Shown: piece after piece, positions 51,345 through 63,334 of the stretch
Position numbering within the stretch: the first letter of the stretch is position 1
Layout: the number at the start of each line of letters is the position of its first letter
NCBI RefSeq assembly: GCF_051401765.1
Contig: NW_027480422.1
Location: forward strand, 27,856,001 to 27,920,000
Length of the DNA: 64,000 bases
Direction: 5' to 3'
From: Calliopsis andreniformis
Lineage: Eukaryota > Arthropoda > Insecta > Hymenoptera > Andrenidae
Notes under the pieces: model-generated
Databases searched by the model: none
What the model was told of the DNA's origin: nothing
What the model saw: only the letters and a program-made list of their open reading frames with translations
Program-made: the position numbers and the translations under genes

Positions 51345-52955
51345 TTGTATTTGGTGCTTCTGGCGTTGACTTCTAAGGCCCTAACTATTCGATGTGGTGG
51401 AGCAACGCCCTTGAGCGAAACCTAGGTAGCCCGGAACGTAAAAATGACCTGTACTTTCACACTGGTTGCAATTATTCCTGTTATACGATGGAAAAACTGT
51501 TGTACATATGTTGTATTTTATGCTTCTGGCGTCGAAGTCTAAGTCCCTAGCTATTCGATCTGGTGGAGCAACGCCCTAGAGTGAAGCCTAAGTTGCCCGG
51601 AACGTAGAAATGACCATTACTTTCACACTGTTTGCAAATGTACATTATATACGATGGAAAAGCTGTTGTATTTATATTGTATTTTCTGCTCCTGGCGTTG
51701 ACTTCTTAGGCCCTAACTATTTGATCTGGTGGAGCACCGCCCTGTAGTGAAGCCTAGGTTGCCCGGAACGTAGAAATGACCATAACTTTCACACTGGTTT
51801 CAATTATTCGTTTTATACAATGTAAAAACTGTTCTATTTATCTTGTATTTTATGCTTCGGGCGTTGACTTCTATGGCCCTAACTATTCGATCTGGTGGAG
51901 CAACGCCCTAGAGTGAAGCCTAGGTTGCCCGGAACGTAGAATTGACCATTACCTTCACACTGTTTGCGATTATTCATTTTGTACGATGGTAAAACTGTTG
52001 TATTTATTTTGTATTTTATGCTTCTGGCATTGACTTCTAGGGCTCTAGCTGTTCCATCTGGTGGAGCAACGCCCTAGAGTGGAGCCTAGGTCGCCCGAAA
52101 CGTGGAAATGACCATTACTTTCACTCTGGTTGCAATTATTCCAGCTATACGATGGACAAACTGTTGGATTTTGATTGTACTTTATACTTCTGGGGTTGAC
52201 TTCTAAGGCCCTATGTATTCGATCTGGTGTAGCAATGCCACAGAGTTAAGTCTAGGATGCCCGCAACGTAGAAATGGCTATTACTTTCACACTGGTTGCA
52301 ATTATTCGTTTTATACGATGGAACAACTGTTGTACATATATCGTATTTTATGCTTCTGGCGTTGACTTCTTAGGCCCTAACTATTCGATCAGGTGGAGCA
52401 ACGCCCTAGGGTGAAGCCTAGGTTTCGCGGAACGTAGAAATGACCATAACTTTCACACTGGTTTCAATTATTCGTTTTATACAATGGAAAAGCTGTTCTA
52501 CTTATTTTGTATTTTATGCTTCGGCCGTTGACTCCTAAGGCCCCAACTATTCGATCTGGTGGAGTAACGCCCTAGAGTGAAGCCTAGTTTGCCCGGATTA
52601 TAGAAATGACCATCACCTTCACACGGTTTGCGATTATTCATTTTATACGATGGTAAAACTGTTGTACATATATCGTATTTTATGCTTCTGGCGTTGACTG
52701 CTTAGGCCCTAACTATTCGATCAGGTGGAGCAACGCCCTAGGGTGAAGCCTAGGTTGCCCGGAACGTAGAAATGACCAAAACTTTCATACTGGTTGCAAT
52801 TATTCGTTTTATACGATGGAAAAACTGTTGTATTTATTTTGTATTTGGTGCTTCTGGCGTTGACTTCTTAGGCCCTAACTGTTAGACGTGGAGGGCCAAC
52901 GCCCTAGAGTGAAGCCTAGGTTGCCCGGAACGTAGAAATGACCATATCTTTCAGA
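51345..52955. repeat. Block I copy 1 (9.7 monomers, copied at +5,974 bp)
   Basis: Aligns with 57,319-58,929 at 5,974 bp (36 monomers minus 2). Markers: CGTAAAAATGACCTGTAC, GTAGAATTGACCATTACC, TTTTGTACGATGG, TAGGGCTCTAGC, ATGCCACAGAGTTAAG, CTTCGGCCGTTGACTCC, CCCGGATTATAGAAATGACC and GTTAGACGTGGAGGGCC. Its right part is also tandemly duplicated next door with a 1,494-bp period. Confidence 0.87.
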
Positions 52956-53205
52956 CTGGTTGCAATTATTCCTGTTATACGATGAAAAAAATGTTGTGTT
53001 TTTATTGTATTTTATGCCTCAGGCGTTGACTTCTAAGGCCCTAACTATTCGATGTGTTGGAGCAACGCCCTTGAGCGAAGCCTAGGTTGCCCGGAACGTA
53101 AAAATGAACTGTACTTTCACACTGGTTGCAATTATTCCTTTTATACGATGGAAAAACTGTTGTACTTATGTTGTATTTTATGCCTCTGGCGTCGATTTCT
53201 AAGTC
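51894..53205. repeat. 1,494-bp period pair in block I, unit 1
   Basis: Aligns with 53,388-54,699 at exactly 1,494 bp (nine monomers). Between the two, at 53,206, the sequence jumps to a copy of 52,542 onward (664 bp, four monomers back), which shows the exchange point that built the tandem. Confidence 0.87.
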
Positions 53206-53387
53206 CCCAACTATTCGATCTGGTGGAGTAACGCCCTAGAGTGAAGCCTAGTTTGCCCGGATTATAGAAATGACCATCACCTTCACACGGTTTGCGATTA
53301 TTCATTTTATACGATGGTAAAACTGTTGTACATATATCGTATTTTATGCTTCTGGCGTTGACTTCTTAGGCCCTAACTATTCGATCA

Positions 53388-54699
53388 GGTGGAGCAACGC
53401 CCTAGAGTGAAGCCTAGGTTGCCCGGAACGTAGAATTGACCATTACCTTCACACTGTTTGCGATTATTCATTTTGTACGATGGTAAAACTGTTGTATTTA
53501 TTTTGTATTTTATGCTTCTGGCATTGACTTCTAGGGCTCTAGCTATTCCATCTGGTGGAGCAACGCCCTAGAGTGGAGCCTAGGTCGCCCGAAACGTGGA
53601 AATGACCATTACTTTCACTCTGGTTGCAATTATTCCAGCTATACGATGGATAAACTGTTGGATTTTGATTGTACTTTATACTTCTGGCGTTGACTTCTAA
53701 GGCCCTATGTATTCGATCTGGCGTAGCAATGCCACAGTGTTAAGTCTAGGATGCCCGCAACGTAGAAATGGCTATTACTTTCACACTGGTTGCAATTATT
53801 CGTTTTATACGATGGAAAAACTGTTGTACATATATCGTATTTTATGCTTCTGGCGTTGACTTCTTAGGCCCTAACTATTCGATCAGGTGGAGCAACGCCC
53901 TAGGGTGAAGCCTAGGTTTCGCGGAACGTAGAAATGACCATAACTTTCACACTGGTTTCAATTATTCGTTTTATACAATGGAAAAGCTGTTCTACTTATT
54001 TTGTATTTTATGCTTCGGCCGTTGACTCCTAAGGCCCCAACTATTCGATCTGGTGGAGTAACGCCCTAGAGTGAAGCCTAGTTTGCCCGGATTATAGAAA
54101 TGACCATCACCTTCACACGGTTTGCGATTATTCATTTTATACGATGGTAAAACTGTTGTACATATATCGTATTTTATGCTGCTGGCGTTGACTTCTTAGG
54201 CCCTAACTATTCGATCAGGTGGAGCAACGCCCTAGGGTGAAGCCTAGGTTGCCCGGAACGTAGAAATGACCAAAACTTTCATACTGGTTGCAATTATTCG
54301 TTTTATACGATGGAAAAACTGTTGTATTTATTTTGTATTTGGTGCTTCTGGCGTTGACTTCTTAGGCCCTAACTGTTAGACGTGGAGGGCCAACGCCCTA
54401 GAGTGAAGCCTAGGTTGCCCGGAACGTAGAAATGACCATATCTTTCAGACTGGTTGCAATTATTCCTGTTATACGATGAAAAAAATGTTGTGTTTTTATT
54501 GTATTTTATGCCTCAGGCGTTGACTTCTAAGGCCCTAACTATTCGATGTGTTGGAGCAACGCCCTTGAGCGAAGCCTAGGTTGCCCGGAACGTAAAAATG
54601 AACTGTACTTTCACACTGGTTGCAATTATTCCTTTTGTACGATGGAAAAACTGTTGTACTTATGTTGTATTTTATGCCTCTGGCGTCGATTTCTAAGTC
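53388..54699. repeat. 1,494-bp period pair in block I, unit 2
   Basis: Near-identical to 51,894-53,205, with single differences such as CTGCTGGCG for CTTCTGGCG near 54,180 and TTTTGTACG for TTTTATACG near 54,635. Confidence 0.87.
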
Positions 54700-54846
54700 C
54701 CTAACTATTCGATCTGGTGGAGCAACGCCCTAGAGTGAAGCCTAGGTTGCCCGGAACGTAGAAATGACCGTTACTTTCACACTGTTTGCAAATGTACATT
54801 ATATACGATGGAAGAGCTGTTGTATTTATATTGTATTTTATGCTTC

Positions 54847-57305
54847 TGGGGTTGACATCCTGGGCCCTAACTATTCTATCTGGAGGAGCAGCGCCCTAGA
54901 GTGAAGCCTAGGTTGCCCGGAATGTAGAAATGACCATCACTTTCACACTGGTGGCAATTATTCCTGTTATTCGATGGACAAACTGTTGGATTTTTAATGT
55001 ACTTTATGCTTCTGGCGTTGACTTCTAAGGCCCTATGTATTCGATCTGGTGGAGCAATCCCTCAGTGTTAAGTCTAGGATGCCCGGAACGTAGAAATGTC
55101 CGTTACTTTCACACTGGTTGCAATTACTCATTTTATGCGATGGAAAAGCTGTTGTACATATATCGTATTTTATGCTTCTGGCATTGACTTCTTAGGCCCT
55201 AACTATTCGATCTGCTGCAGCAACGCCCAGGGGTGTAGCCTAGGTTGCGCGGAACGTAGAAATGACCATAACTTTCATACTGGTTGCAATTATTCGTTTT
55301 ATACGATGGAAAAACTGTTGTATTCATTTTGTATTTGGTGCTTCTGGCGTTGACTTCTTAGGCCCTAACTATTCGATGTGGTTGAGCAACGCCCTAGAGT
55401 GAAGCCTAGATTGCCCGGAACGTTGAAATGACCATAACTTTCATACTGGTTGCAATTATTCGTTTTATACGATGGAAAAACTGTTGTATTTATATTGTAT
55501 TTTATGCATCAGCGTTGACTTCCTAGGCCCTAACTATTCGCTCTGGTGGAACAACGCCCTAGGGTGATGCCTAGGTTGCCCGGATCGTAGAAATGATCAT
55601 TACTTGCACACTGGTTGCAATTATTCGTTTTATACGATGGAAAAACTGTTGTATTTATTTTGTATTTGGTGCTCCTGGCGTTGACTTCTTAGGCCCTAGC
55701 TATTGGATCTGGTGGACCAACGCCCTAGAGTGAAGCCTAGGTTGCCCGGAACGTAGAAATGACCATTACTTCCACACTGTTTGCAATTAATCATATTATA
55801 CAGTGGAAAAACTTGTGTATTTATATTGTATTTTATGCTTCTGGCATTGACTTGTAAGGCCCTACCTATTCGATGTGGTTGAGCAACGCCCTACAGTGAA
55901 GCCTAGATTGCCCGGAACGTAGAAATGACCACAACTTTCATACTGGTTGCAATTATTCGTTTTATACGATGGAAAAACTGTTGCGTTTATTTTGTATTTG
56001 GTGCTTCTGGCGTTGACTTCTTAAGCCCTAACTGTTGGATGTGGTGGACCAAAGCCCTAGAGTGAAGCGTAGGTTGCCGGGACCGTAGAAATGACCGTGA
56101 CTTTCACACTGTTTGCAAATGTACATTATATACCATGGAAAAGCTGTTGTATTTATATTGTATTTTATGCTTCTGGCGTTGACTTCTTAGGCCCTAACTA
56201 TTTGATCCGGTGGAGCACCGCCCTGTAGTGAAGCCTAGGTTGCCCGGAACGTGGAAATGACCATAACTTTCACACTGGTTTCTATTATTCGTTTTATACA
56301 ATGGAAAAACTGTTCTATTTATTTTGTATTTTATGCATCGGGCGTTGAGTTCTATGGCCCTAACTATTCGATCTGGTGGAGCAACGCCCTAGAGTGAAGC
56401 CTAGCTTGCCCGGAACGTAGAATTGACCATTACCTTCACACTGTTTGCGATTATTCATTTTATACGATGGTAAAACTGTTGTATTTATTTTGTATTTTAT
56501 GCTTCTCTCATTGACTTCTAAGGCCCTAGCGATTCCATCTTGTGGAGCATCGCCCTAGAGTGGAGCCTAGGTCGCCCGAAACGTGGAAATGACCATTACT
56601 TTCACTCTGGTTGCAACTATTCCAGCTATACGATGGACAAACTGTTGGATTTTGATTGTACTTTATGCTTCAGGCGTTGACTTCTTAGGCCCTAACTATT
56701 CTTCTGGTGGAACAACGCCCTAGGGTGAAGCCTAGGTTGCGCGGAACGTAGAAATGACCATTACCTTCACACTGTTTGCGATTATTCATTTTATACGATG
56801 GTAAAACTGTTGTACATATATCGTATTTTATGCTTCTGGCGTTGACTTCTTAGGCCCTAACTATTCGACCAGGTGGAGCAACGCCCTAGGGTGAAGCCTA
56901 GGTTGCCCGGAACGTAGAAATGACCATAACTTTCATACGGGTTGCAATTATTCGTTTTATACGATGGAAAAACTGTTGTATTAATTTTGTATTTGGTGCT
57001 TCAGGCGCTGACTTCTTAGGCCCTAACTATTCGCTCTGGTGGAACAACGCCCTAGGGTGAAGCCTAGGTTGCCCGGAACGTAGGAATGAACATTACCTTC
57101 ACACTGTTTGCGATTATTCATTTTATAGGATGGTAAAACTGTTGTACATATATCGTATTTTATGCTTCTGGCGTTGACTTCTTAGGCCCTAACTATTCGA
57201 TAAGGTGGAGCAACGACCTAGGGTGAAGCCTAGGTTGCCCGGAACGTAGAAATGACCATAACTATCATGCTGGTTGCAATTATTCCTTTTATACAAGGGA
57301 AAAAC
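54847..57305. repeat. Right-half core repeat, copy delta
   Basis: Matches copy gamma at +5,477 bp in its left part and +5,643 bp further right, because it has one monomer more. It shares GACATCCTGGGCCC, CAGTGTTAAGTCTAGG, GAAATGTCCGTTAC, ATGCATCAGCG, ACATTATATACCATGG, ATTCTTCTGG and the block H tail (56,837-57,305). It begins abruptly at CTGGGGTTGACATCC. Confidence 0.85.
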
Positions 57306-57318
57306 TGTTGTATTTATT

Positions 57319-58929
57319 TTGTATTTGGTGCTTCTGGCGTTGACTTCTAAGGCCCTAGCTATTCGATGTGGTGGAGCAACGCCCTTGAGCGAAGCCTAGG
57401 TAGCCCGGAACGTAAAAATGACCTGTACTTTCACACTGGTTGCAATTATTCCTGTCATACGATGGAAAAACTGTTGTACTTATGTTGTATTTTATGCTTC
57501 TGGCGTCGAATTCTAAGTCCCTAACTATTCGATCTGGTGGAGCAACGCCCTAGAGTGAAGCCAAGCTTGCCCGGAACGTAGAAATGACCGTTACTTTCAC
57601 ACTGTTTGCAAATGTACATTATATACGATGGAAAAGCTGTTGTATTTATATTGTATTTTCTGCTCCTGGCGTTGACTTCTTAGGCCTTAACTATTTGATC
57701 TGGTGGAGCACCGCCCTGTAGTGAAGCCTAGGTTGCCCGGAACGTAGAAGTGACCATAACTTTCACACTGGTTTCAATTATTCGTTTTATACAATGTAAA
57801 AACTGTTCTATTTATTTTGTATTTTATGCTTCGGGCGTTGACTTCTATGGCCCTAACTATTCGATCTGGTGGAGCAACGCTCTAGAGTGAAGCCTAGGTT
57901 GCCCGGAACGTAGAATTGACCATTACCTTCACACTGTTTGCGATTATTCATTTTGTACTATGGTAAAACTGTTGTATTTATTTTGTATTTTATGCTTCTG
58001 GCATTGACTTCTAGGGCTCTAGCTATTCCATCTGGTGGAGCAACGCCCTAGTGTGGAGCCTAGGTCGCCCGAAACGTGGAAATGACCATTACTTTCACTC
58101 TGGTTGCAATTATTCCAGCTATACGATGGACAAACTGTTGGATTTTGATTGTACTTTATACTTCTGGCGTTGACTTCTAAGGCCCTATGTATTCGATCTG
58201 GTGTAGCAATGCCACAGAGTTAAGTCTAGGATGCCCGCAACGTAGAAATGGCTATTACTTTCACACTGGTTGCAATTATTCGTTTTGTACGATGGAAAAA
58301 CTGTTGTACATATATCGTATTTTATGCTTCTGGCGTTGACTTCTTAGGCCCTAACTATTCGATCAGGTGGAGCAACGCCCTAGGGTGAAGCCTAGGTTTC
58401 GCGGAACGTAGAAATGACCATAACTTTCACACTGGTTTCAATTATTCGTTTTATACAATGGAAATGCTGTTCTACTTATTTTGTATTTTATGCTTCGGCC
58501 GTTGACTCCTAAGGCCCCAACTATTCGATCTGGTGGAGTAACGCCCTAGAGTGAAGCCTAGTTTGCCCGGATTATAGAAATGACCATCACCTTCACACGG
58601 TTTGCGATTATTCATTTTATACGATGGTAAAACTGTTGTACATATATCGTATTTTATGCTTCTGGCGTTGACTTCTTAGGCCCTAACTATTCGATCAGGT
58701 GGAGCAACGCCCTATGGTGAAGCCTAGGTTGCCCGGAACGTAGAAATGACCAAAACTTTCATACTGGTTGCAATTATTCGTTTTATACGATGGAAAAACT
58801 GTTGTATTTATTTTGTATTTGGTGCTTCTGGCGTTGACTTCTTAGGCCCTAACTGTTAGACGAGGAGGGCCAACGCCCTAGAGTGAAGCCTAGGTTGCCC
58901 GGAACGTAGAAATGACCATATCTTTCAGA
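57319..58929. repeat. Block I copy 2
   Basis: Copy of 51,345-52,955, following core copy delta just as block I copy 1 follows core copy gamma. The core and block I therefore travel together as a composite of roughly 5-6 kb. Confidence 0.87.
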
Positions 58930-58944
58930 CTGGTTGCAATTATT

Positions 58945-60228
58945 CCTGTTATAAAAGGGAAAAACTGTTGTATTTATATTGCATTTTATGCTTCTGGCTT
59001 TGACTTCTTAGGCCCTAACTATTCGATCTGGTGGAGCAACGCCCTAGAGTGAAGCCTAGGTTGCCCGGAACGTAGAAATGACCATTAGCTTCACACTGGT
59101 TGCAATTATTCCTGTAATACGATGGAAAAACTGTTGTACTTATGTTGTATTTTATGCTTCCTGCGTCGATTTCTAAGTACCTAACTATTCGATCTGGTGG
59201 AGCAACTCCCTAAACTGAAGCCTAGGTTGCCTGGAACGTAGAAATGACCTTTACTTTCACACTGTTTGCAAATATACATCATATACGATGGAAAAGCTGT
59301 TGTATTTATATTGTATTTTATGCTTCTGGCGTTGACTTCTTAGGCCCTAACTGTTCGATCTGGTGGAACAACGCCCTAGGGTGAAGCCTAGGTTGGCCGG
59401 AACGTAGAAATGACCATAACTTTCATACTGGTTGCAATTATTCGATTTATACGATGGCAAAACTGTTGCATTTATTTTGTATTTGGTGCTCCTGGCGTTG
59501 ACTTCTTAGGCCCTAGCTATTGGATCTGGTGGACCAACGCCCTGGAGTGTAGCCTAGGTTGCCCGGAACGTAGAAGTGACCATAGCTTTCACACTGGTCG
59601 CAATTATTCCTGTTATACAAGGGAAAAACTGTTGTATTTATATTGCATTTTATGCTTCTGGCTTTGACTTCTTAGGCCCTAACTATTCGATCTGGTGGAG
59701 CAACGCCCTGTAGTGAAGCCTAGGTTGCCCGGAACGTAGAAATGACCATAACTTTCACACTGGTTTCAATTATTCGATTTATACAATGGAAAAACTGTTC
59801 TATTTATTTTGTATTTTATGCTTCGGGCGTTGACTTCTATGGCCCTAACTATTCGATCTGGTGGAACAACGCCCTAGAGTGAAGCCTAGGTTGCCCGGGA
59901 CGTAGAAATGACCATTACCTTCACACTGTTTGCGATTATTCATTTTATACGATGGTAAAACTGTTGTACATACATCGTATTTTATGCTTCTGGCGTTGAC
60001 TTCTTAGGCCCTAACTTTTCGATCAGGTAGAGCAACGCCCTAGAGCGAAACCTAGGTGGCCCGGAACGTAGAAATGACCTGTACTTTCACACTGGTTGCA
60101 ATTATTCCTGTTACACAATGGAAAAACTGTTGCGTTTTTATTGTATTTTATGCTTCTGGCGTTAAATTCTAAGTCCCGAACTATTCGATCCGGTGGCGCA
60201 ACGCTCTAGAGTGAAGCCTAGGTTGCCC
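58945..60228. repeat. Block K copy 1 (7.7 monomers, copied at +2,488 bp)
   Basis: Aligns with 61,433-62,716 at 2,488 bp (fifteen monomers minus 2). Markers: TTATAAAAGGGAAAAACTG, CTTCCTGCGTCGA, CTCCCTAAACTGAAGCC, AATATACATCATATACG, TTCGATTTATACGATGGC and CCGGTGGCGCAACGC. Confidence 0.88.
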
Positions 60229-60562
60229 GGGACGTAGAAGTGACCATTACCTTCACATTGCTTGCAATTATACATTTCATACGATGGAAATACTGTTGTA
60301 TTTTTATTGTGTTTTATGCTTCTGGCGTTGTATTCAAAGCACCTAACTATTCGATCTGGTGCAGCAACGCCCTGGAGTTAAGGCTAGGTTTCCCGGAACG
60401 TAGAAATGGCCATTACTTTCACACTGGTTGCAATTATTCCTTTTATACGATGGTAAAACTGTTCTATTTTTATTGTACTTTATGCTTAAGTCGGTGACTT
60501 CTAAGGCCGTAGCTAATCGATGTGGTGGAGCAACGCCCTAGAGTGAAGCCTAGGATGCCCGG

Positions 60563-61522
60563 AACGCAGAAATGGCTATTACTTTCACACTGGTTGCAAT
60601 TATTCCTTTTATACGATGGAAAAACTGTTGCATTTTTATTCTATTTTATCCTTCTGGCGTTGACTTCGAAGTCCCTAGCAATTCGATCTGGTGGAGCAAC
60701 GCCCTACAGTTAAGCCTAGGTTGCCCGGAACGTAGAAATGACATTTACTTTCACACTCTTTGCAAATATACATCATATACGATGGAAAAGCTGTTGTATT
60801 TATATTGTATTTTATGCTTCTGGCGTTGACTTCTAAGGCCGTAGCTATTCGATGTGGGGGGCAACGCCCTAGAGTGAAGCCTAGGTTTCTCGGAACGTAG
60901 AAATGACCATTACTTCCTCACTGTTTGCAATTAGTCATTTTATACATGGAAAAACTGTTGTACATATATCGTATTTTATGCTCCTGGCGTTGACTTCTAA
61001 GGCCCTAACTCTTCGATCTGGTGGAGCAACGCCCTAGGGTGAAGCCTAGGTTGCCCGGAACGTAGAAATGACCATAACTATCAGACTGGTTGCAATTATT
61101 CGTTTTATACGATGGAAAGACTGTTGTATTTATATTGTATTTTATAGTTATGGCGTTGTCTGCTAGGGCCGTAGCTGTTCGAGGTGGTTGAGCAACGCCC
61201 TAGAGTGAAGCCTAGGTTGCCCGGAACGTAGAAATGACCATAGTTTTCATACTGGTTGCAATTATTAGTTTTATACGATGGAAAAACTGTTGCATTTATT
61301 TTGTATTTGGTGCTCCTGGCGCTGACTTCTTAGGCCCTAGCTATTGGATCTGGTGGAGCGACGCCCCGGAGTGTAGCCTAGGTTGCCCGGAACGTAGAAG
61401 TGACCATAGCTTTCACACTGGTTGCAATTATTCCTGTTATAAAAGGGAAAAACTGTTGTATTTATATTGCATTTTATGCTTCTGGCTTTGACTTCTTAGG
61501 CCCTAACTATTCGATCTGGTGG
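60563..61522. repeat. Block J copy 2
   Basis: Copy of 47,785-48,745 sharing the TATACATGG deletion. It has its own extra one-base loss at about 60,856 (GATGTGGGGGGCAACG). It is the longest-distance block copy I recognised in the window. Confidence 0.85.
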
Positions 61523-61840
61523 AGCAACGCCCTAGAGTGAAGCCTAGGTTGCCCGGAACGTAGAAATGACCATTAGCTTCACACTGGTTGCAATTATTCC
61601 TGTAATACGATGGAAAAACTGTTGTACTTATGTTGTATTTTATGCTTCCTGCGTCGAATTCTAAGTACCTAACTATTCGATCTGGTGGAGCAACTCCCTA
61701 AACTGAAGCCTAGGTTGCCTGGAACGTAGAAATGACCTTTACTTTCACACTGTTTGCAAATATACATCATATACGATGGAAAAGCTGTTGTATTTATATT
61801 GTATTTTATGCTTCTGGCGTTGACTTCTTAGGCCCTAACT
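61200..61840. repeat. 1,494-bp period pair, unit 1 (right end)
   Basis: Four monomers beginning with CATAGTTTTCATACTGG and ending after AATATACATCATATACG, repeated exactly 1,494 bp later. It bridges blocks J and K. Confidence 0.87.
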
Positions 61841-62716
61841 ATTCGATCTGGTGGAACAACGCCCTAGGGTGAAGCCTAGGTTGGCCGGAACGTAGAAATG
61901 ACCATAACTTTCATACTGGTTGCAATTATTCGATTTATACGATGGCAAAACTGTTGCATTTATTTTGTATTTGGTGCTCCTGGCGTTGACTTCTTAGGCC
62001 CTAGCTATTGGATCTGGTGGACCAACGCCCTGGAGTGTAGCCTAGGTTGCCCGGAACGTAGAAGTGACCATAGCTTTCACACTGGTCGCAATTATTCCTG
62101 TTATACAAGGGAAAAACTGTTGTATTTATATTGCATTTTATGCTTCTGGCTTTGACTTCTTAGGCCCTAACTATTCGATCTGGTGGAGCAACGCCCTGTA
62201 GTGAAGCCTAGGTTGCCCGGAACGTAGAAATGACCATAACTTTCACACTGGTTTCAATTATTCGATTTATACAATGGAAAAACTGTTCTATTTATTTTGT
62301 ATTTTATGCTTCGGGCGTTGACTTCTATGGCCCTAACTATTCGATCTGGTGGAACAACGCCCTAGAGTGAAGCCTAGGTTGCCCGGGACGTAGAAATGAC
62401 CATTACCTTCACACTGTTTGCTATTATTCATTTTATACGATGGTAAAACTGTTGTACATACATCGTATTTTATGCTTCTGGCGTTCACTTCTTAGGCCCT
62501 AACTATTCGATCAGGTAGAGCAACGCCCTAGAGCGAAACCTAGGTTACCCGGAACGTAGAAATGACCTGTACTTTCACACTGGTTGCAATTATTCCTGTT
62601 ATACAATGGAAAAACTGTTGCGTTTTTATTGTATTTTATGCTTCTGGCGTTAAATTCTAAGTCCCGAACTATTCGATCCGGTGGCGCAACGCTCTAGAGT
62701 GAAGCCTAGGTTGCCC
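61433..62716. repeat. Block K copy 2
   Basis: Near-identical to 58,945-60,228. Its left part is duplicated again as 62,694-63,334 with a 1,494-bp period. Confidence 0.88.
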
Positions 62717-63334
62717 GGAACGTAGAAATGACCATAGTTTTCATACTGGTTGCAATTATTAGTTTTATACGATGGAAAAACTGTTGCATTTATTTTGTAT
62801 TTGGTGCTCCTGGCGCTGACTTCTTAGGCCCTAGCTATTGGATCTGGTGGAGCGACGCCCCGGAGTGTAGCCTAGGTTGCCCGGAACGTAGAAGTGACCA
62901 TAGCTTTCACACTGGTTGCAATTATTCCTGTTATAAAAGGGAAAAACTGTTGTATTTATATTGCATTTTATGCTTCTGGCTTTGACTTCTTAGGCCCTAA
63001 CTATTCGATCTGGTGGAGCAACGCCCTAGAGTGAAGCCTAGGTTGCCCGGAACGTAGAAATGACCATTAGCTTCACACTGGTTGCAATTATTCCTGTAAT
63101 ACGATGGAAAAACTGTTGTACTTATGTTGTATTTTATGCTTCCTGCGTCGAATTCTAAGTACCTAACTATTCGATCTGGTGGAGCAACTCCCTAAACTGA
63201 AGCCTAGGTTGCCTGGAACGTAGAAATGACCTTTACTTTCACACTGTTTGCAAATATACATCATATACGATGGAAAAGCTGTTGTATTTATATTGTATTT
63301 TATGCTTCTGGCGTTGACTTCTTAGGCCCTAACT
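62694..63334. repeat. 1,494-bp period pair, unit 2 (right end)
   Basis: Copy of 61,200-61,840 with almost no differences. The copies part near 63,335, where ATCCGATGTGG replaces ATTCGATCTGG. Confidence 0.87.
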
